Source of the DNA: JACMLD01 sp033761915
GTDB taxonomy: Bacteria; Bacteroidota; Bacteroidia; Chitinophagales; Chitinophagaceae
Assembly (NCBI GenBank): GCA_033761915.1
Contig: JANRMC010000266.1
Coordinates: 1-31,493, forward strand
Direction: 5' to 3'
Length of the DNA stretch: 31,493 bases
The notes under the pieces were generated by a model. That model ran no database searches and was not told where the DNA came from. It was given only the letters and a program-made list of their open reading frames with translations. The translations under genes and the position numbers were made by a program. This document shows positions 23,328-30,322 of this stretch, one piece after another. Each line of letters opens with the position of its first letter. The stretch's first letter is position 1.

Positions 23328-24344
23328 TTATTTTTTTTGATTTTGCAGCTGTTGCCATTTGTATAAAGTACCGTTTACGGCGGTTGCGTACTGCAGTGCT
23401 TTTGTTTCATCAGAAAAAGCCAGTGTTTGTCCGTTCATAGGCGTTTTAATGCTTGCGGCATGAACATACCATGCATTGGCAGCTGTTATTAAATTATTGC
23501 TGGCTGCATCTACAACCAAACAATGCCCTATCTTTTCTTTGCTGATGAAATGGGATTGGTACAGCTGCAGCATACAGGACAAATCGTCAAACTTATACAC
23601 TTTACCTTTAGTAGTTACAAGCTCTCCCCCATTCCTGATATCTACAATGGTCATTTTACAGGTATAGCAATTGTCTTTACCCATTTGCAAAGGCTGAGGT
23701 GCTGCATTGCACGAAAAAAAAGAAACAAGTATTATGAGCCATGCCATTTGCAGGGTCATTGATTTTGATTTTTTTCGGGCGGCATAACTTTCTGCAAAAA
23801 AAACTACAAAGGCAAGACCTACAGCTACAATGACCACCCAACCGCCAATATCTGGTAAAGAGTAGGCATCAAAATTTAAAAGCTTTTTGTGGCCAAGTAT
23901 GGGCGGCTGGTACGCTAAACCCGGCACTTTTATTGGCGCTTCAGGGTTTAGGTTATGACCATAATCGTACCCCCACTGATAGAAATCGTAAAGTGCTGCC
24001 ATACCTCCCAGCAGAGAAACCACTAAATAGGATAACAATAGCTTACGGCTGCCACTTATTGCCACCACCAGGCCATATACAATAAAAGCACCTACTATGT
24101 ATACCAGGTATGAAAATTCAGGAAACATTTCTGCGCTTATCTTTTTCATACCGATATAATGATTGAGGCCATTGATAATATCCACATCATCTGTAATACG
24201 GGTAAGCCATATTTTCATTACCAGCCCTTCGGGGTATTGCGGTGCAAACAAATCAATACGCCAAACGGGTACAAAATAGGTAATGAGTAATGCCAGTGAA
24301 GCCAGTGCCAATACTATGCGGGAAAAAATGCTGAGACCTTTCAT
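23328..24344 (-). CDS. Membrane protein fused to NosL copper chaperone
   Basis: 338 residues. Residues 1-190 form an inner-membrane module with about four helices (8-27, 78-98, 101-119, 166-186) and a large outer loop (30-75) reading VPVWRIDLFAPQYPEGLVMK. Residues 196-338 are a NosL-type domain, with MTLQMAWLIILVSFFSCN (196-213) resembling a lipoprotein signal, then M221, C226, C229 and M231 in NCYTCKMT, likely Cu(I) ligands, and later the KFDDLSCMLQ region. NosL delivers copper to NosZ in the periplasm. There is no stop between the modules, so either one polypeptide is made or an internal start at M196 (ATG at 23759) makes separate NosL. The N-terminal module is not recognised with certainty; NosB-like is possible. 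Confidence 0.85.
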   Translation of the reverse strand: MKGLSIFSRIVLALASLALLITYFVPVWRIDLFAPQYPEGLVMKIWLTRITDDVDIINGLNHYIGMKKISAEMFPEFSYLVYIVGAFIVYGLVVAISGSRKLLLSYLVVSLLGGMAALYDFYQWGYDYGHNLNPEAPIKVPGLAYQPPILGHKKLLNFDAYSLPDIGGWVVIVAVGLAFVVFFAESYAARKKSKSMTLQMAWLIILVSFFSCNAAPQPLQMGKDNCYTCKMTIVDIRNGGELVTTKGKVYKFDDLSCMLQLYQSHFISKEKIGHCLVVDAASNNLITAANAWYVHAASIKTPMNGQTLAFSDETKALQYATAVNGTLYKWQQLQNQKK

Positions 24345-24389
24345 GATTGCTGATTATGGTATTTGCTGTTATGCTGAATACGGTGTTGC

Positions 24390-24443
24390 GGTACAAGTGT
24401 GCGACGCAACGGCTGCAGAATAGTATTGCTGCTGCCGGTTACC
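24390..24443 (+). repeat. Dispersed intergenic repeat inside the nos operon
   Basis: GGTACAAGTGTGCGACGCAA starts this copy; the tail GCTGCCGGTTACC closes it. It fills about half of the 102-bp gap between the fasciclin and NosL-fusion genes. It could fold in the mRNA and set differential stability, or act as a terminator-like pause; neither is shown. Confidence 0.85.
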
Positions 24444-24446
24444 ATT

Positions 24447-25004
24447 TTATTTTTTGGTTGGTGGCAGCAACACGCCATCTATAACATGTACAATGCCGTT
24501 GGATGCGGGAACGGATGCAACGATAATGGCGCTGTTATTTAATATTATTTTTCCATCTTTAATATTGATGGTGATATTATCTCCGTTTACCATGCCTAAA
24601 GTTTGCCCATCCTGAAAATAATCTGTTTTTAATGAAGAGGTGGTTACGTGATATTGCAAGATATTGGTTAATGCCTCTTTACTTTCTGGTTTCATTAAAC
24701 CATCTACAGTACCTGCAGGTAGTTTATTAAATGCATCGTTGGTGGGTGCAAACACAGTAAAGGGGCCTGCATTGGATAATACATCTACCAGGCCGGCTTG
24801 CTGCACCGCAGCTACTAAAGTGGAATGATCTTTTGAACCTACGGCCACCTTTACCACATCTTTCATTGACTCATCATCTTTTACTGCCGATTGGCCGGCT
24901 TGCGGAGCGGCTTCTGCTACTGCGGTATTAGCTGTTTCTACATTGTTATTACAAGCGGTTATAAACAGTAAGCATATTAACCCAAGTTGTGCTATCTTTT
25001 TCAT
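24447..25004 (-). CDS. Fasciclin-domain lipoprotein
   Basis: The 185-residue protein has a lipoprotein signal MKKIAQLGLICLLFITAC with lipidated C18, a short Q/A/N-rich linker, and a FAS1 domain (about 48-182; TVFAPTNDAFNKLPAGTVDG and the C-terminal ASNGIVHVIDGVLLPP). FAS1 domains usually mediate adhesion or protein contact. In this operon it lies directly after nosZ, and the same protein type recurs in Bacteroidota nos clusters by general knowledge; its role in N2O reduction is not established. It may tether or stabilise NosZ on the periplasmic side of the membrane. Confidence 0.92.
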   Translation of the reverse strand: MKKIAQLGLICLLFITACNNNVETANTAVAEAAPQAGQSAVKDDESMKDVVKVAVGSKDHSTLVAAVQQAGLVDVLSNAGPFTVFAPTNDAFNKLPAGTVDGLMKPESKEALTNILQYHVTTSSLKTDYFQDGQTLGMVNGDNITINIKDGKIILNNSAIIVASVPASNGIVHVIDGVLLPPTKK

Positions 25005-25071
25005 AATTACATTTTTACTAGTAAAAGGAAAAGAGTGGGGTGGCCTTCTTGCTAACCACCCCGGCTCATTT

Positions 25072-27069
25072 TTACCTAGACGGTTTTTCAGAGGGTTTAT
25101 CAGAAGCGGCAGCAGCAGTTTTACCTGTGCTGAAGGTTATTGGTACATTAGATCCTGCTGGGCTTACACGTACATATCCTTGCATTTCCTGGTGCAATGC
25201 AGAGCAAAAATCGGTGCAGTACATAGGGTAAACGCCTGCTTTCTCGGGCTTCCATAAAAGTGTTTGTGTTTCGCCGGGCATTATCAACAGCTCGGCATTA
25301 TTGGCCCCTTTTACAGCAAAGCCATGCGGCACATCCCAATCCTGCTCAAGATTAGTAACATGGAAATACACCTGGTCTCCCACTTTTATACCTTCAATAT
25401 TATCGGGCACAAAGTGAGAGCGGATTGAGGTCATATACACATGCACTTCGTTTCCTTTACGTTCTACTTTTGCCTCTTTTTCTCCTTTGGCTGCATAAGG
25501 ATGCATATTCTCTTCTATCTTATAAATTTTCTGACTGTTTTTAGATAATAATTCTGCAGGTATTGCTTCTGCATAGTGTGGCTCACCAATAGTGGGAAAG
25601 TCTAGTATCAGCTTCATTTTATCGCCACTGATATCATATAACTGTGCACTCTGTGCCAGCTCAGGGCCGGTGGGCAGGTAACGGTCTTTGGTAATTTTGT
25701 TATAAGCAATCATATACTTACCCCATGGCTTTTTAGTAGGGCCGCCGGGCACACATAAGTGACCAACTGAATAGTATGTAGGCACACGGTCCAGCACTTT
25801 TAATTCTTTTACATTCCACTTAACCACTTCAGATGATACAAAGAAAGAAGTGTACGCATTGCCATTGGCATCAAACTCTGTATGCAAAGGACCCAGGCCA
25901 GGCTTTTGTACCTCACCATGCAACACAGCATCATATTTTAAAACGGGTATACCATCATAATCGCCATCGTATGTTTTGTTGGCAATAGCCTGTTGTATTT
26001 TGGTAAATGAAAAAACAGGTATTACAGCTGCCAGTTTACCGCTGCCCACAATGTATTCTCCAGAGGGGTCGGTATCGCATCCGTGCGGAGATTTGGGGCA
26101 AGGCATAAAGTAAACCATATCGGGCAGTTCTTTAGGGTCTAATACCAGCACTTCTTTTTCCATTACAGAAGTGGCAGCATGCTTTTTTTCATCGTATTTA
26201 TTATGCGCATAATTAACGGCTACTTTTTTCCCTTTACCGGCCTTTGCATATTCTTCTGCTTTTTTCCAGTTCACACATAAAATAAAATCTTTGTCTTTTT
26301 GTGTGCTGTTTACTTCCAGCAAAGTGTTAGCTCTTTCAGAATTATAGCAGCTGAAGAAAAACCATCCATGAGATTTTCCTTTGCCGGCTCTTGACAAATC
26401 AAAGTTTACACCCGGCAATAAAATCTGGAAAGCAATATTCATATCTCCACTGGCTTTATTTACACCAATAAAACTTACAGTGCCCCTGAAATTATCTTTA
26501 TAAGTATTAATAGCCACATCGCCGTTTGAATAATCGGGCGGCACACTAAACCGGGTACCGGCCACCACATATTCTGTATTCTCGGTTATAAAAGGAGAAG
26601 AGTGGTTACCACCGCTATTGGGTATTTCAATAATTTCTGCAGTGCGAAAAGTTTTTAAATCAATACGTGCAATACGCGGCGTATTATTAGCATTACCAAA
26701 TGCCCAGCGGCCATCATGTACCCCATCGGTGGTAGATAATGCAGGATGGTGCAAATCATCCCATGGTATAAAACCCTTTGAGGTATTCAGCATAGGTTTG
26801 CTTTCTTCGCTGTATCCATACCCTTTTTCAGGATCTACAGAAAATACCGGAATAACCCTGAACAAGCGGCCCGAAGGCAATCCATACACAGACATCTGGC
26901 CACTAAAACCACCAGAAACAAAATTGTAAAACTCATCATACTTACCCGGTGCCACATAAGCTTTTTCAGCAGCATCACCGGTAACGGCAGTTTTAGCACC
27001 ACCGGGTTTACAACCTATAGCCAGCGTTAACAAACAACCAGCTATTACAGGTATAAAAAATCGTTTCAT
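25072..27069 (-). CDS. nosZ: Nitrous-oxide reductase, clade II (Sec/lipoprotein type)
   Basis: It reduces N2O to N2 in the periplasm, taking electrons at CuA and reducing N2O at the tetranuclear CuZ centre. The 665-residue protein starts MKRFFIPVIAGCLLTLAIGC: a lipoprotein signal with C20 and no twin-arginine motif, which marks clade II. The seven-bladed propeller shows CuZ-type histidine motifs (for example SGGNHSSPF, PKSPHGCDTD, LGPLHTEFD, SVGHLCVPGG). The CuA domain at the end has H582 in PHGF and C618/C622/H626/M629 in YCTDFCSALHQEM. An upstream GTG-frame extension was discarded because it would hide the signal peptide. A 28-residue A/S/K-rich tail follows the CuA domain. Confidence 0.98.
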   Translation of the reverse strand: MKRFFIPVIAGCLLTLAIGCKPGGAKTAVTGDAAEKAYVAPGKYDEFYNFVSGGFSGQMSVYGLPSGRLFRVIPVFSVDPEKGYGYSEESKPMLNTSKGFIPWDDLHHPALSTTDGVHDGRWAFGNANNTPRIARIDLKTFRTAEIIEIPNSGGNHSSPFITENTEYVVAGTRFSVPPDYSNGDVAINTYKDNFRGTVSFIGVNKASGDMNIAFQILLPGVNFDLSRAGKGKSHGWFFFSCYNSERANTLLEVNSTQKDKDFILCVNWKKAEEYAKAGKGKKVAVNYAHNKYDEKKHAATSVMEKEVLVLDPKELPDMVYFMPCPKSPHGCDTDPSGEYIVGSGKLAAVIPVFSFTKIQQAIANKTYDGDYDGIPVLKYDAVLHGEVQKPGLGPLHTEFDANGNAYTSFFVSSEVVKWNVKELKVLDRVPTYYSVGHLCVPGGPTKKPWGKYMIAYNKITKDRYLPTGPELAQSAQLYDISGDKMKLILDFPTIGEPHYAEAIPAELLSKNSQKIYKIEENMHPYAAKGEKEAKVERKGNEVHVYMTSIRSHFVPDNIEGIKVGDQVYFHVTNLEQDWDVPHGFAVKGANNAELLIMPGETQTLLWKPEKAGVYPMYCTDFCSALHQEMQGYVRVSPAGSNVPITFSTGKTAAAASDKPSEKPSR

Positions 27070-27105
27070 TGTAAATTTTTTTATTTTTTGCAGGTAGTAA
27101 GCTGC

Positions 27106-27129
27106 AGCAACCATGGCAACATCGTTGCT
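27106..27129 (-). promoter_or_regulatory. Hairpin in the cytochrome c-nosZ gap
   Basis: AGCAAC (27106-27111) faces GTTGCT (27124-27129), with an inner alternative GCAAC-ATC-GTTGC. It lies in the 96-bp gap before nosZ and could affect mRNA processing. The stem is short. Confidence 0.3.
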
Positions 27130-27165
27130 ACGCTCAGTTCATCGTTAAATCAGTAATGAAGCTTT

Positions 27166-27639
27166 CTATTTTACACCATCGTTCTTACGCATAAACTCAT
27201 ACACATGGCGGGCATCATCATCACTCAGGTTCTGGTTGGGCATGCGTACCATACATATTTCAAGTTGTGCCTGTGCGGCCGCATCTTTATTCAGCATCTC
27301 ATCCACATTGGTTACAAAATTCATAATCCATTCGGGGGTTCTTCTTTTGGTAACCTCCTTCCAGCCAGGGCCCACCAGCTTCTCATCAGTTAGCTTATGG
27401 CAGGCACTGCATTTCAAATCATAAATCTTTAAACCAGATTCGGCCATAGCATTATCCAATGCCGGCGCTATGGCCACATTGGTAAATTTGCCTATACCCT
27501 TATCAGAAGAAGAACTGTTGGTGGCAGGTGCTGCTGGCTCTGTAGCAGCGGCTGCAGTTTTCGGCTCGCTGCCACCACACCCAGCTGCAACAACAAAAGC
27601 AGCAATCATTGCAAGCATTAAAACAAACCAGGATTTCAT
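27166..27639 (-). CDS. Cytochrome c lipoprotein, first gene of the nos operon
   Basis: The 157-residue protein has a lipoprotein signal (about 1-21; AAFVVAAGC with C21), an A/T/S/P-rich linker, and one c-type haem domain with CSACH (77-81) and the likely distal ligand M133 in RMPNQNL. It is probably anchored in a membrane facing the periplasm and may donate electrons to NosZ CuA, as c-type cytochromes do in clade II nos clusters. It starts 55 bp or so downstream of the strong nos promoter. No signal for a quinol-oxidising partner (nosG, nosH) is present in the window. Confidence 0.93.
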   Translation of the reverse strand: MKSWFVLMLAMIAAFVVAAGCGGSEPKTAAAATEPAAPATNSSSSDKGIGKFTNVAIAPALDNAMAESGLKIYDLKCSACHKLTDEKLVGPGWKEVTKRRTPEWIMNFVTNVDEMLNKDAAAQAQLEICMVRMPNQNLSDDDARHVYEFMRKNDGVK

Positions 27640-27662
27640 GATTAAAAAGTTTTAGTTGATGA

Positions 27663-27694
27663 TTTTATAAAAGACATTCACATCTTTTATAAAA
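27663..27694. promoter_or_regulatory. Operator-like 12-8-12 inverted repeat overlapping the nos start point
   Basis: TTTTATAAAAGA (27663-27674) and TCTTTTATAAAA (27683-27694) are perfect inverted repeats, spaced by CATTCACA. Each arm also contains the self-complementary TTTTATAAAA. It sits just downstream of the nos -7 element, where a repressor would block initiation. The inner part on the minus strand (AAGATGT) mildly recalls NsrR half-sites. The likely binder is the divergent Rrf2-family protein, by inference. Confidence 0.6.
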
Positions 27695-27725
27695 CAAAAG
27701 TATTTCGCCTCACAGGCCATACAAC
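27695..27725 (-). promoter_or_regulatory. Promoter of the nos operon
   Basis: On the minus strand, GTTG (27725-27722), a 19-nt spacer and TACTTTTG (27702-27695) fit TTTG-N19-TAnnTTTG with one mismatch. The start point would be near 27690, giving a leader of about 50 nt. Confidence 0.65.
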
Positions 27726-27746
27726 TGACCTTCATCAACTCCCCCG

Positions 27747-27760
27747 GTGATATTTATCAC
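27747..27760. promoter_or_regulatory. Crp/Fnr-type binding site
   Basis: GTGATATTTATCAC is GTGAT-N4-ATCAC, matching the Crp/Fnr superfamily pattern. Its centre is about 64 bp upstream of the inferred nos start point and about 43 bp upstream of the Rrf2 gene's start point, both usual activator distances. Confidence 0.55.
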
Positions 27761-27783
27761 TTCAAGGCCGCCGCAATTACAAG

Positions 27784-27791
27784 TACATTTG
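27784..27791 (+). promoter_or_regulatory. -7 element of the Rrf2-family gene
   Basis: TACATTTG is a full TAnnTTTG match, 22 bp before the ATG at 27813. The -33 position lies close to the Crp/Fnr-type palindrome rather than a TTTG. Confidence 0.5.
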
Positions 27792-27812
27792 TACCATAAG
27801 CAATCGTATTAC

Positions 27813-28253
27813 ATGATATTTTCCAAATCATTTGGCTACGCCATCAGGGGCATTTTATATATAGCAGTTATGAAAAACGAAAAGCAACGGGTGCAATTAG
27901 ATGAAATGGCCGGAAAGCTGAATATACCCCGTCACTTTCTGGGAAAAATAATGAAGCGTATGGCTGAAGAAAAAATCATAGCCTCCACCAAAGGACCCTA
28001 TGGCGGGTTTTCATTAAACAACACCACGCTTCAAACACCACTCATCAGCATCATTCATTTAACTGACGGACTGGAAACCTTTAACAGTTGTGTATTGCGA
28101 GTAAGAAAGTGCAACAGCAAAAACCCCTGCCCGCTTCATTTTGAAATTGAGAAAACAAAGAACGAGTTAATGACCACTTTCAAAAAAACAACTATTGCAG
28201 ATCTGATACAGGAAAACAAAACAGCTTTTATAAAAAGTATTGCCACTTTTTAA
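27813..28253 (+). CDS. Rrf2-family regulator, NsrR-like
   Basis: The 146-residue cytoplasmic regulator has a winged helix (recognition region LDEMAGKLNIPRHFLGKIM, 29-47; wing GPYGGF, 61-66) and three cysteines C93, C100 and C106 in SCVLRVRKCNSKNPC. The spacing and position match the Fe-S ligand cysteines of NsrR/IscR/RirA-type Rrf2 proteins; NsrR senses nitric oxide through the cluster. ATG at 27813 was chosen because the motif alignment starts normally there; a GTG at 27747 would add 22 residues and overlap the Crp/Fnr site. Divergent orientation to the nos operon, with a palindrome between, suggests it controls that operon and itself. Confidence 0.9.
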   Translation: MIFSKSFGYAIRGILYIAVMKNEKQRVQLDEMAGKLNIPRHFLGKIMKRMAEEKIIASTKGPYGGFSLNNTTLQTPLISIIHLTDGLETFNSCVLRVRKCNSKNPCPLHFEIEKTKNELMTTFKKTTIADLIQENKTAFIKSIATF

Positions 28254-28276
28254 AAGCGCTTACATTTGTTTAAAAA

Positions 28277-29062
28277 ATGTCTGTCTTTACCGATCAGTTG
28301 GGGCACCGGTTTCAGCTAAATCAAACTCCGCAACGTATCATCAGCCTGGTACCTTCTCAAACAGAACTGTTATACACCCTTGGTTTGGATAATAATGTTG
28401 TTGGCATTACTAAGTTTTGCGTGCATCCTGCACAATGGCACCAGTACAAAAAAAGAATTGGCGGCACCAAGAATATCAACTTTGAAACCATCAGACAGTT
28501 ACAGCCCGATTTGATTATTGCCAATAAAGAAGAAAACAACAAAGAGCAGGTGGAAGCATTGCAAGCAGTTTACCCGGTATATACCAGCGATATTAATAAT
28601 TTAGAAGAGGCCCTGGTAATGATAGAGCAAATTGGCCACATTACCCATACACAGGCACCCGCCGCTGCCCTTATAGAAAATATAAAACAGGCATTTGGTA
28701 CCCTGCAGCCGTTTTCTACACCTGTAAATACAGCTTATTTAATCTGGCAAGATCCGTTTATGACCGTAGGCGGCGATACTTTTATAAACCACCAGTTAGC
28801 CACCTGTGGATTTAAAAATATTTTCAGCCACCGGCAGCGCTACCCGGTTGTAACAATACAAGAACTGCAACAGGCAAACTGTCAATTACTATTACTTTCT
28901 TCAGAGCCCTACCCTTTTAAAGACAAACACATAGCAGCCCTGCAAAAGCAGTTGCCCCATACCCGCATTGCGCTGGCAGATGGAGAATATTTTAGCTGGT
29001 ATGGCAGCAGGCTGGTAAATGCCCCGGCCTATTTTAAAGAGTTGATGACTTCCCTTGCCTGA
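28277..29062 (+). CDS. BtuF/helical-backbone metal-receptor-like protein without signal peptide
   Basis: The 261-residue protein belongs to the periplasmic-binding-protein family of type III (BtuF/FhuD-like), with RIISLVPSQTELLYTLGLDN near the start (residues 19-38), a DLIIANKEEN segment, a long backbone helix around residues 115-140, and WYGSRLVNAPAYFKEL near the end. Such proteins bind cobalamin or siderophores for ABC import. There is no signal peptide, as is common for Bacteroidota members; location could be cytoplasmic. No permease or ATPase adjoins. It begins 23 bp after the Rrf2 stop, but TACATTTG at 28261-28268 hints at a separate promoter. Confidence 0.85.
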   Translation: MSVFTDQLGHRFQLNQTPQRIISLVPSQTELLYTLGLDNNVVGITKFCVHPAQWHQYKKRIGGTKNINFETIRQLQPDLIIANKEENNKEQVEALQAVYPVYTSDINNLEEALVMIEQIGHITHTQAPAAALIENIKQAFGTLQPFSTPVNTAYLIWQDPFMTVGGDTFINHQLATCGFKNIFSHRQRYPVVTIQELQQANCQLLLLSSEPYPFKDKHIAALQKQLPHTRIALADGEYFSWYGSRLVNAPAYFKELMTSLA

Positions 29063-29072
29063 TGTATCTTTA
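29041..29072 (+). promoter_or_regulatory. Probable promoter of the kinase-like gene
   Basis: GTTG (29041-29044), a 20-nt spacer and TATCTTTA (29065-29072) resemble TTTG-N19-21-TAnnTTTG. It overlaps the end of the upstream gene. Confidence 0.45.
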
Positions 29073-29092
29073 GTTATACCAATCTTTTTTTA

Positions 29093-30199
29093 ATGGCCTT
29101 TGTAAATTATAAAAACGAATTAGCCGGAAACGAACCCGGAAAACCCAGCCGAAAAAAACCGATGTTTCCGGTAAACGCCCCCCTGCGTTCTTACCTGAAA
29201 CAACATGGCCGCGAAGTAAAACTGCCGGTGGCATACAAAGACCTTTTGCATTACACCTATTCGTTTCCTATAAAAGATAAACACGGCAAAGACACCCTTT
29301 GGGAAAGCGTAAGCTACGATATGCGGGAATGGAATTATATACGGGAAGGGTTGATACGTATTTATGCCATTTTAAAAACTGAAGGAGATCTTAGTTTTAC
29401 CAAACACCTGGATGTGGCCCGTATAGATTTTTGCACCTTTGGTAACTCGCACCCTTTCCGCATCCGCATTGTAAACAAGTTTAACGATAACTACGACCAC
29501 TACTACATTAAAGTAGCTGATGCCAGCCGTATTTACGGGCTGGAACTGGAACACCTGCTTTCTCCCAACCGCATTACTTTTTTTACGCACCTCAACACAT
29601 TGGTAGAAGAACATATACCCGGCATACCCGGCGATTTGTTTATTAAAAATTACCTGGAGGCTGAAGACACTAATAAAATACGACTGGCAAAAGAGTTTGT
29701 AAAATTTAATGAGCGTTGTTTTGTGCGCCTCCTGGGCGATATGCGCAGCTATAATTTTGTGGTAGATATAACTCCGGATATAGAAGACTTTCAATACCGC
29801 ATACGGGCTATAGATTTTGACCAGCAAAGTTTTGAAGGCCGCCGCAATCTTTACCGCCCGCAATTTTTTAAAGAAAATATAGCGTATGTTGATTTAACGC
29901 TGCAACATCTTAACAAAGATTCTATAGAACAATACCAAACAGAAGAGCGTACCCTCATGGCCTTTCGCCTGGCCAGCAGCCGCTACCGTGTTAAAGAACT
30001 GCTGGATATTATGACCCGCGATGAAATTTCCATGCCCCAAAAAATTGAACAGATAAAAGCAGAGCTCAACAGCTTTTATAATAACCATGCTTTTAAAAAT
30101 TGCCATTCTATGGGGCAGGTGGTAAAAACCAACCTTAAGCAATCTTTACGCAAAAACCTGCTGCTCATACCCAAATTAAAAAGCAATACAGAAGACTAA
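29093..30199 (+). CDS. Unrecognised protein with kinase-like (APH-type) motifs
   Basis: A 368-residue soluble protein, not recognised as a named family. Motifs resemble the protein-kinase/aminoglycoside-phosphotransferase fold: a strand with K140 in YYIKVADAS, an acidic helix E151/E153 (GLELEHLL), LLGDMRSYNFVVD with D216 and N221 (like HGDLHxxN), and IDFD at 240-243 (like the metal-binding Asp). The histidine before the D216 motif is absent (G215). The N-terminal 100 residues are basic (PSRKKPMF) and of unknown role. The C-terminus is helical and basic (KTNLKQSLRKNLLLIPKLKS). No substrate can be inferred, and it could be a pseudokinase. It stands alone with a probable own promoter. Confidence 0.7.
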   Translation: MAFVNYKNELAGNEPGKPSRKKPMFPVNAPLRSYLKQHGREVKLPVAYKDLLHYTYSFPIKDKHGKDTLWESVSYDMREWNYIREGLIRIYAILKTEGDLSFTKHLDVARIDFCTFGNSHPFRIRIVNKFNDNYDHYYIKVADASRIYGLELEHLLSPNRITFFTHLNTLVEEHIPGIPGDLFIKNYLEAEDTNKIRLAKEFVKFNERCFVRLLGDMRSYNFVVDITPDIEDFQYRIRAIDFDQQSFEGRRNLYRPQFFKENIAYVDLTLQHLNKDSIEQYQTEERTLMAFRLASSRYRVKELLDIMTRDEISMPQKIEQIKAELNSFYNNHAFKNCHSMGQVVKTNLKQSLRKNLLLIPKLKSNTED

Positions 30200-30250
30200 C
30201 ATTCATTTGCGTTTGTTTAATTTTGTTGAACCAGTAAGTGCATTAAGCAT

Positions 30251-30285
30251 TATCTTAGCGCCGCCAAAACGCCCCTTGTTTTGGC
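30251..30285 (+). promoter_or_regulatory. -7 element and hairpin in the leader of the aldolase gene
   Basis: TATCTTAG (30251-30258) resembles TAnnTTTG. Just after it GCCAAAAC (30263-30270) and GTTTTGGC (30278-30285) form a perfect 8-bp hairpin with loop GCCCCTT, 37 bp before the ATG. The hairpin is either an operator palindrome overlapping the start point or a leader structure; there is no T run, so it is not a classic terminator. Confidence 0.45.
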
Positions 30286-30322
30286 AAATAACACTTAATT
30301 ACCATCTAATAATTTTACAAAA

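Noticed and set aside
27070..27114. Longer start for NosZ
   Set aside because: It would place 15 residues before a standard lipoprotein signal peptide; ATG at 27069 fits better.
27747..27812. Longer start (GTG 27747) for the Rrf2 gene
   Set aside because: The extra 22 residues match no family feature, and the GTG is part of the Crp/Fnr-type palindrome.
28254..28276. Cobalamin riboswitch before the BtuF-like gene
   Set aside because: The gap is only 23 bp and there is no B12-box sequence.
29372..29863. 163-codon minus-strand frame inside the kinase-like gene
   Set aside because: No motif or start context; the plus-strand frame has kinase-like motifs.
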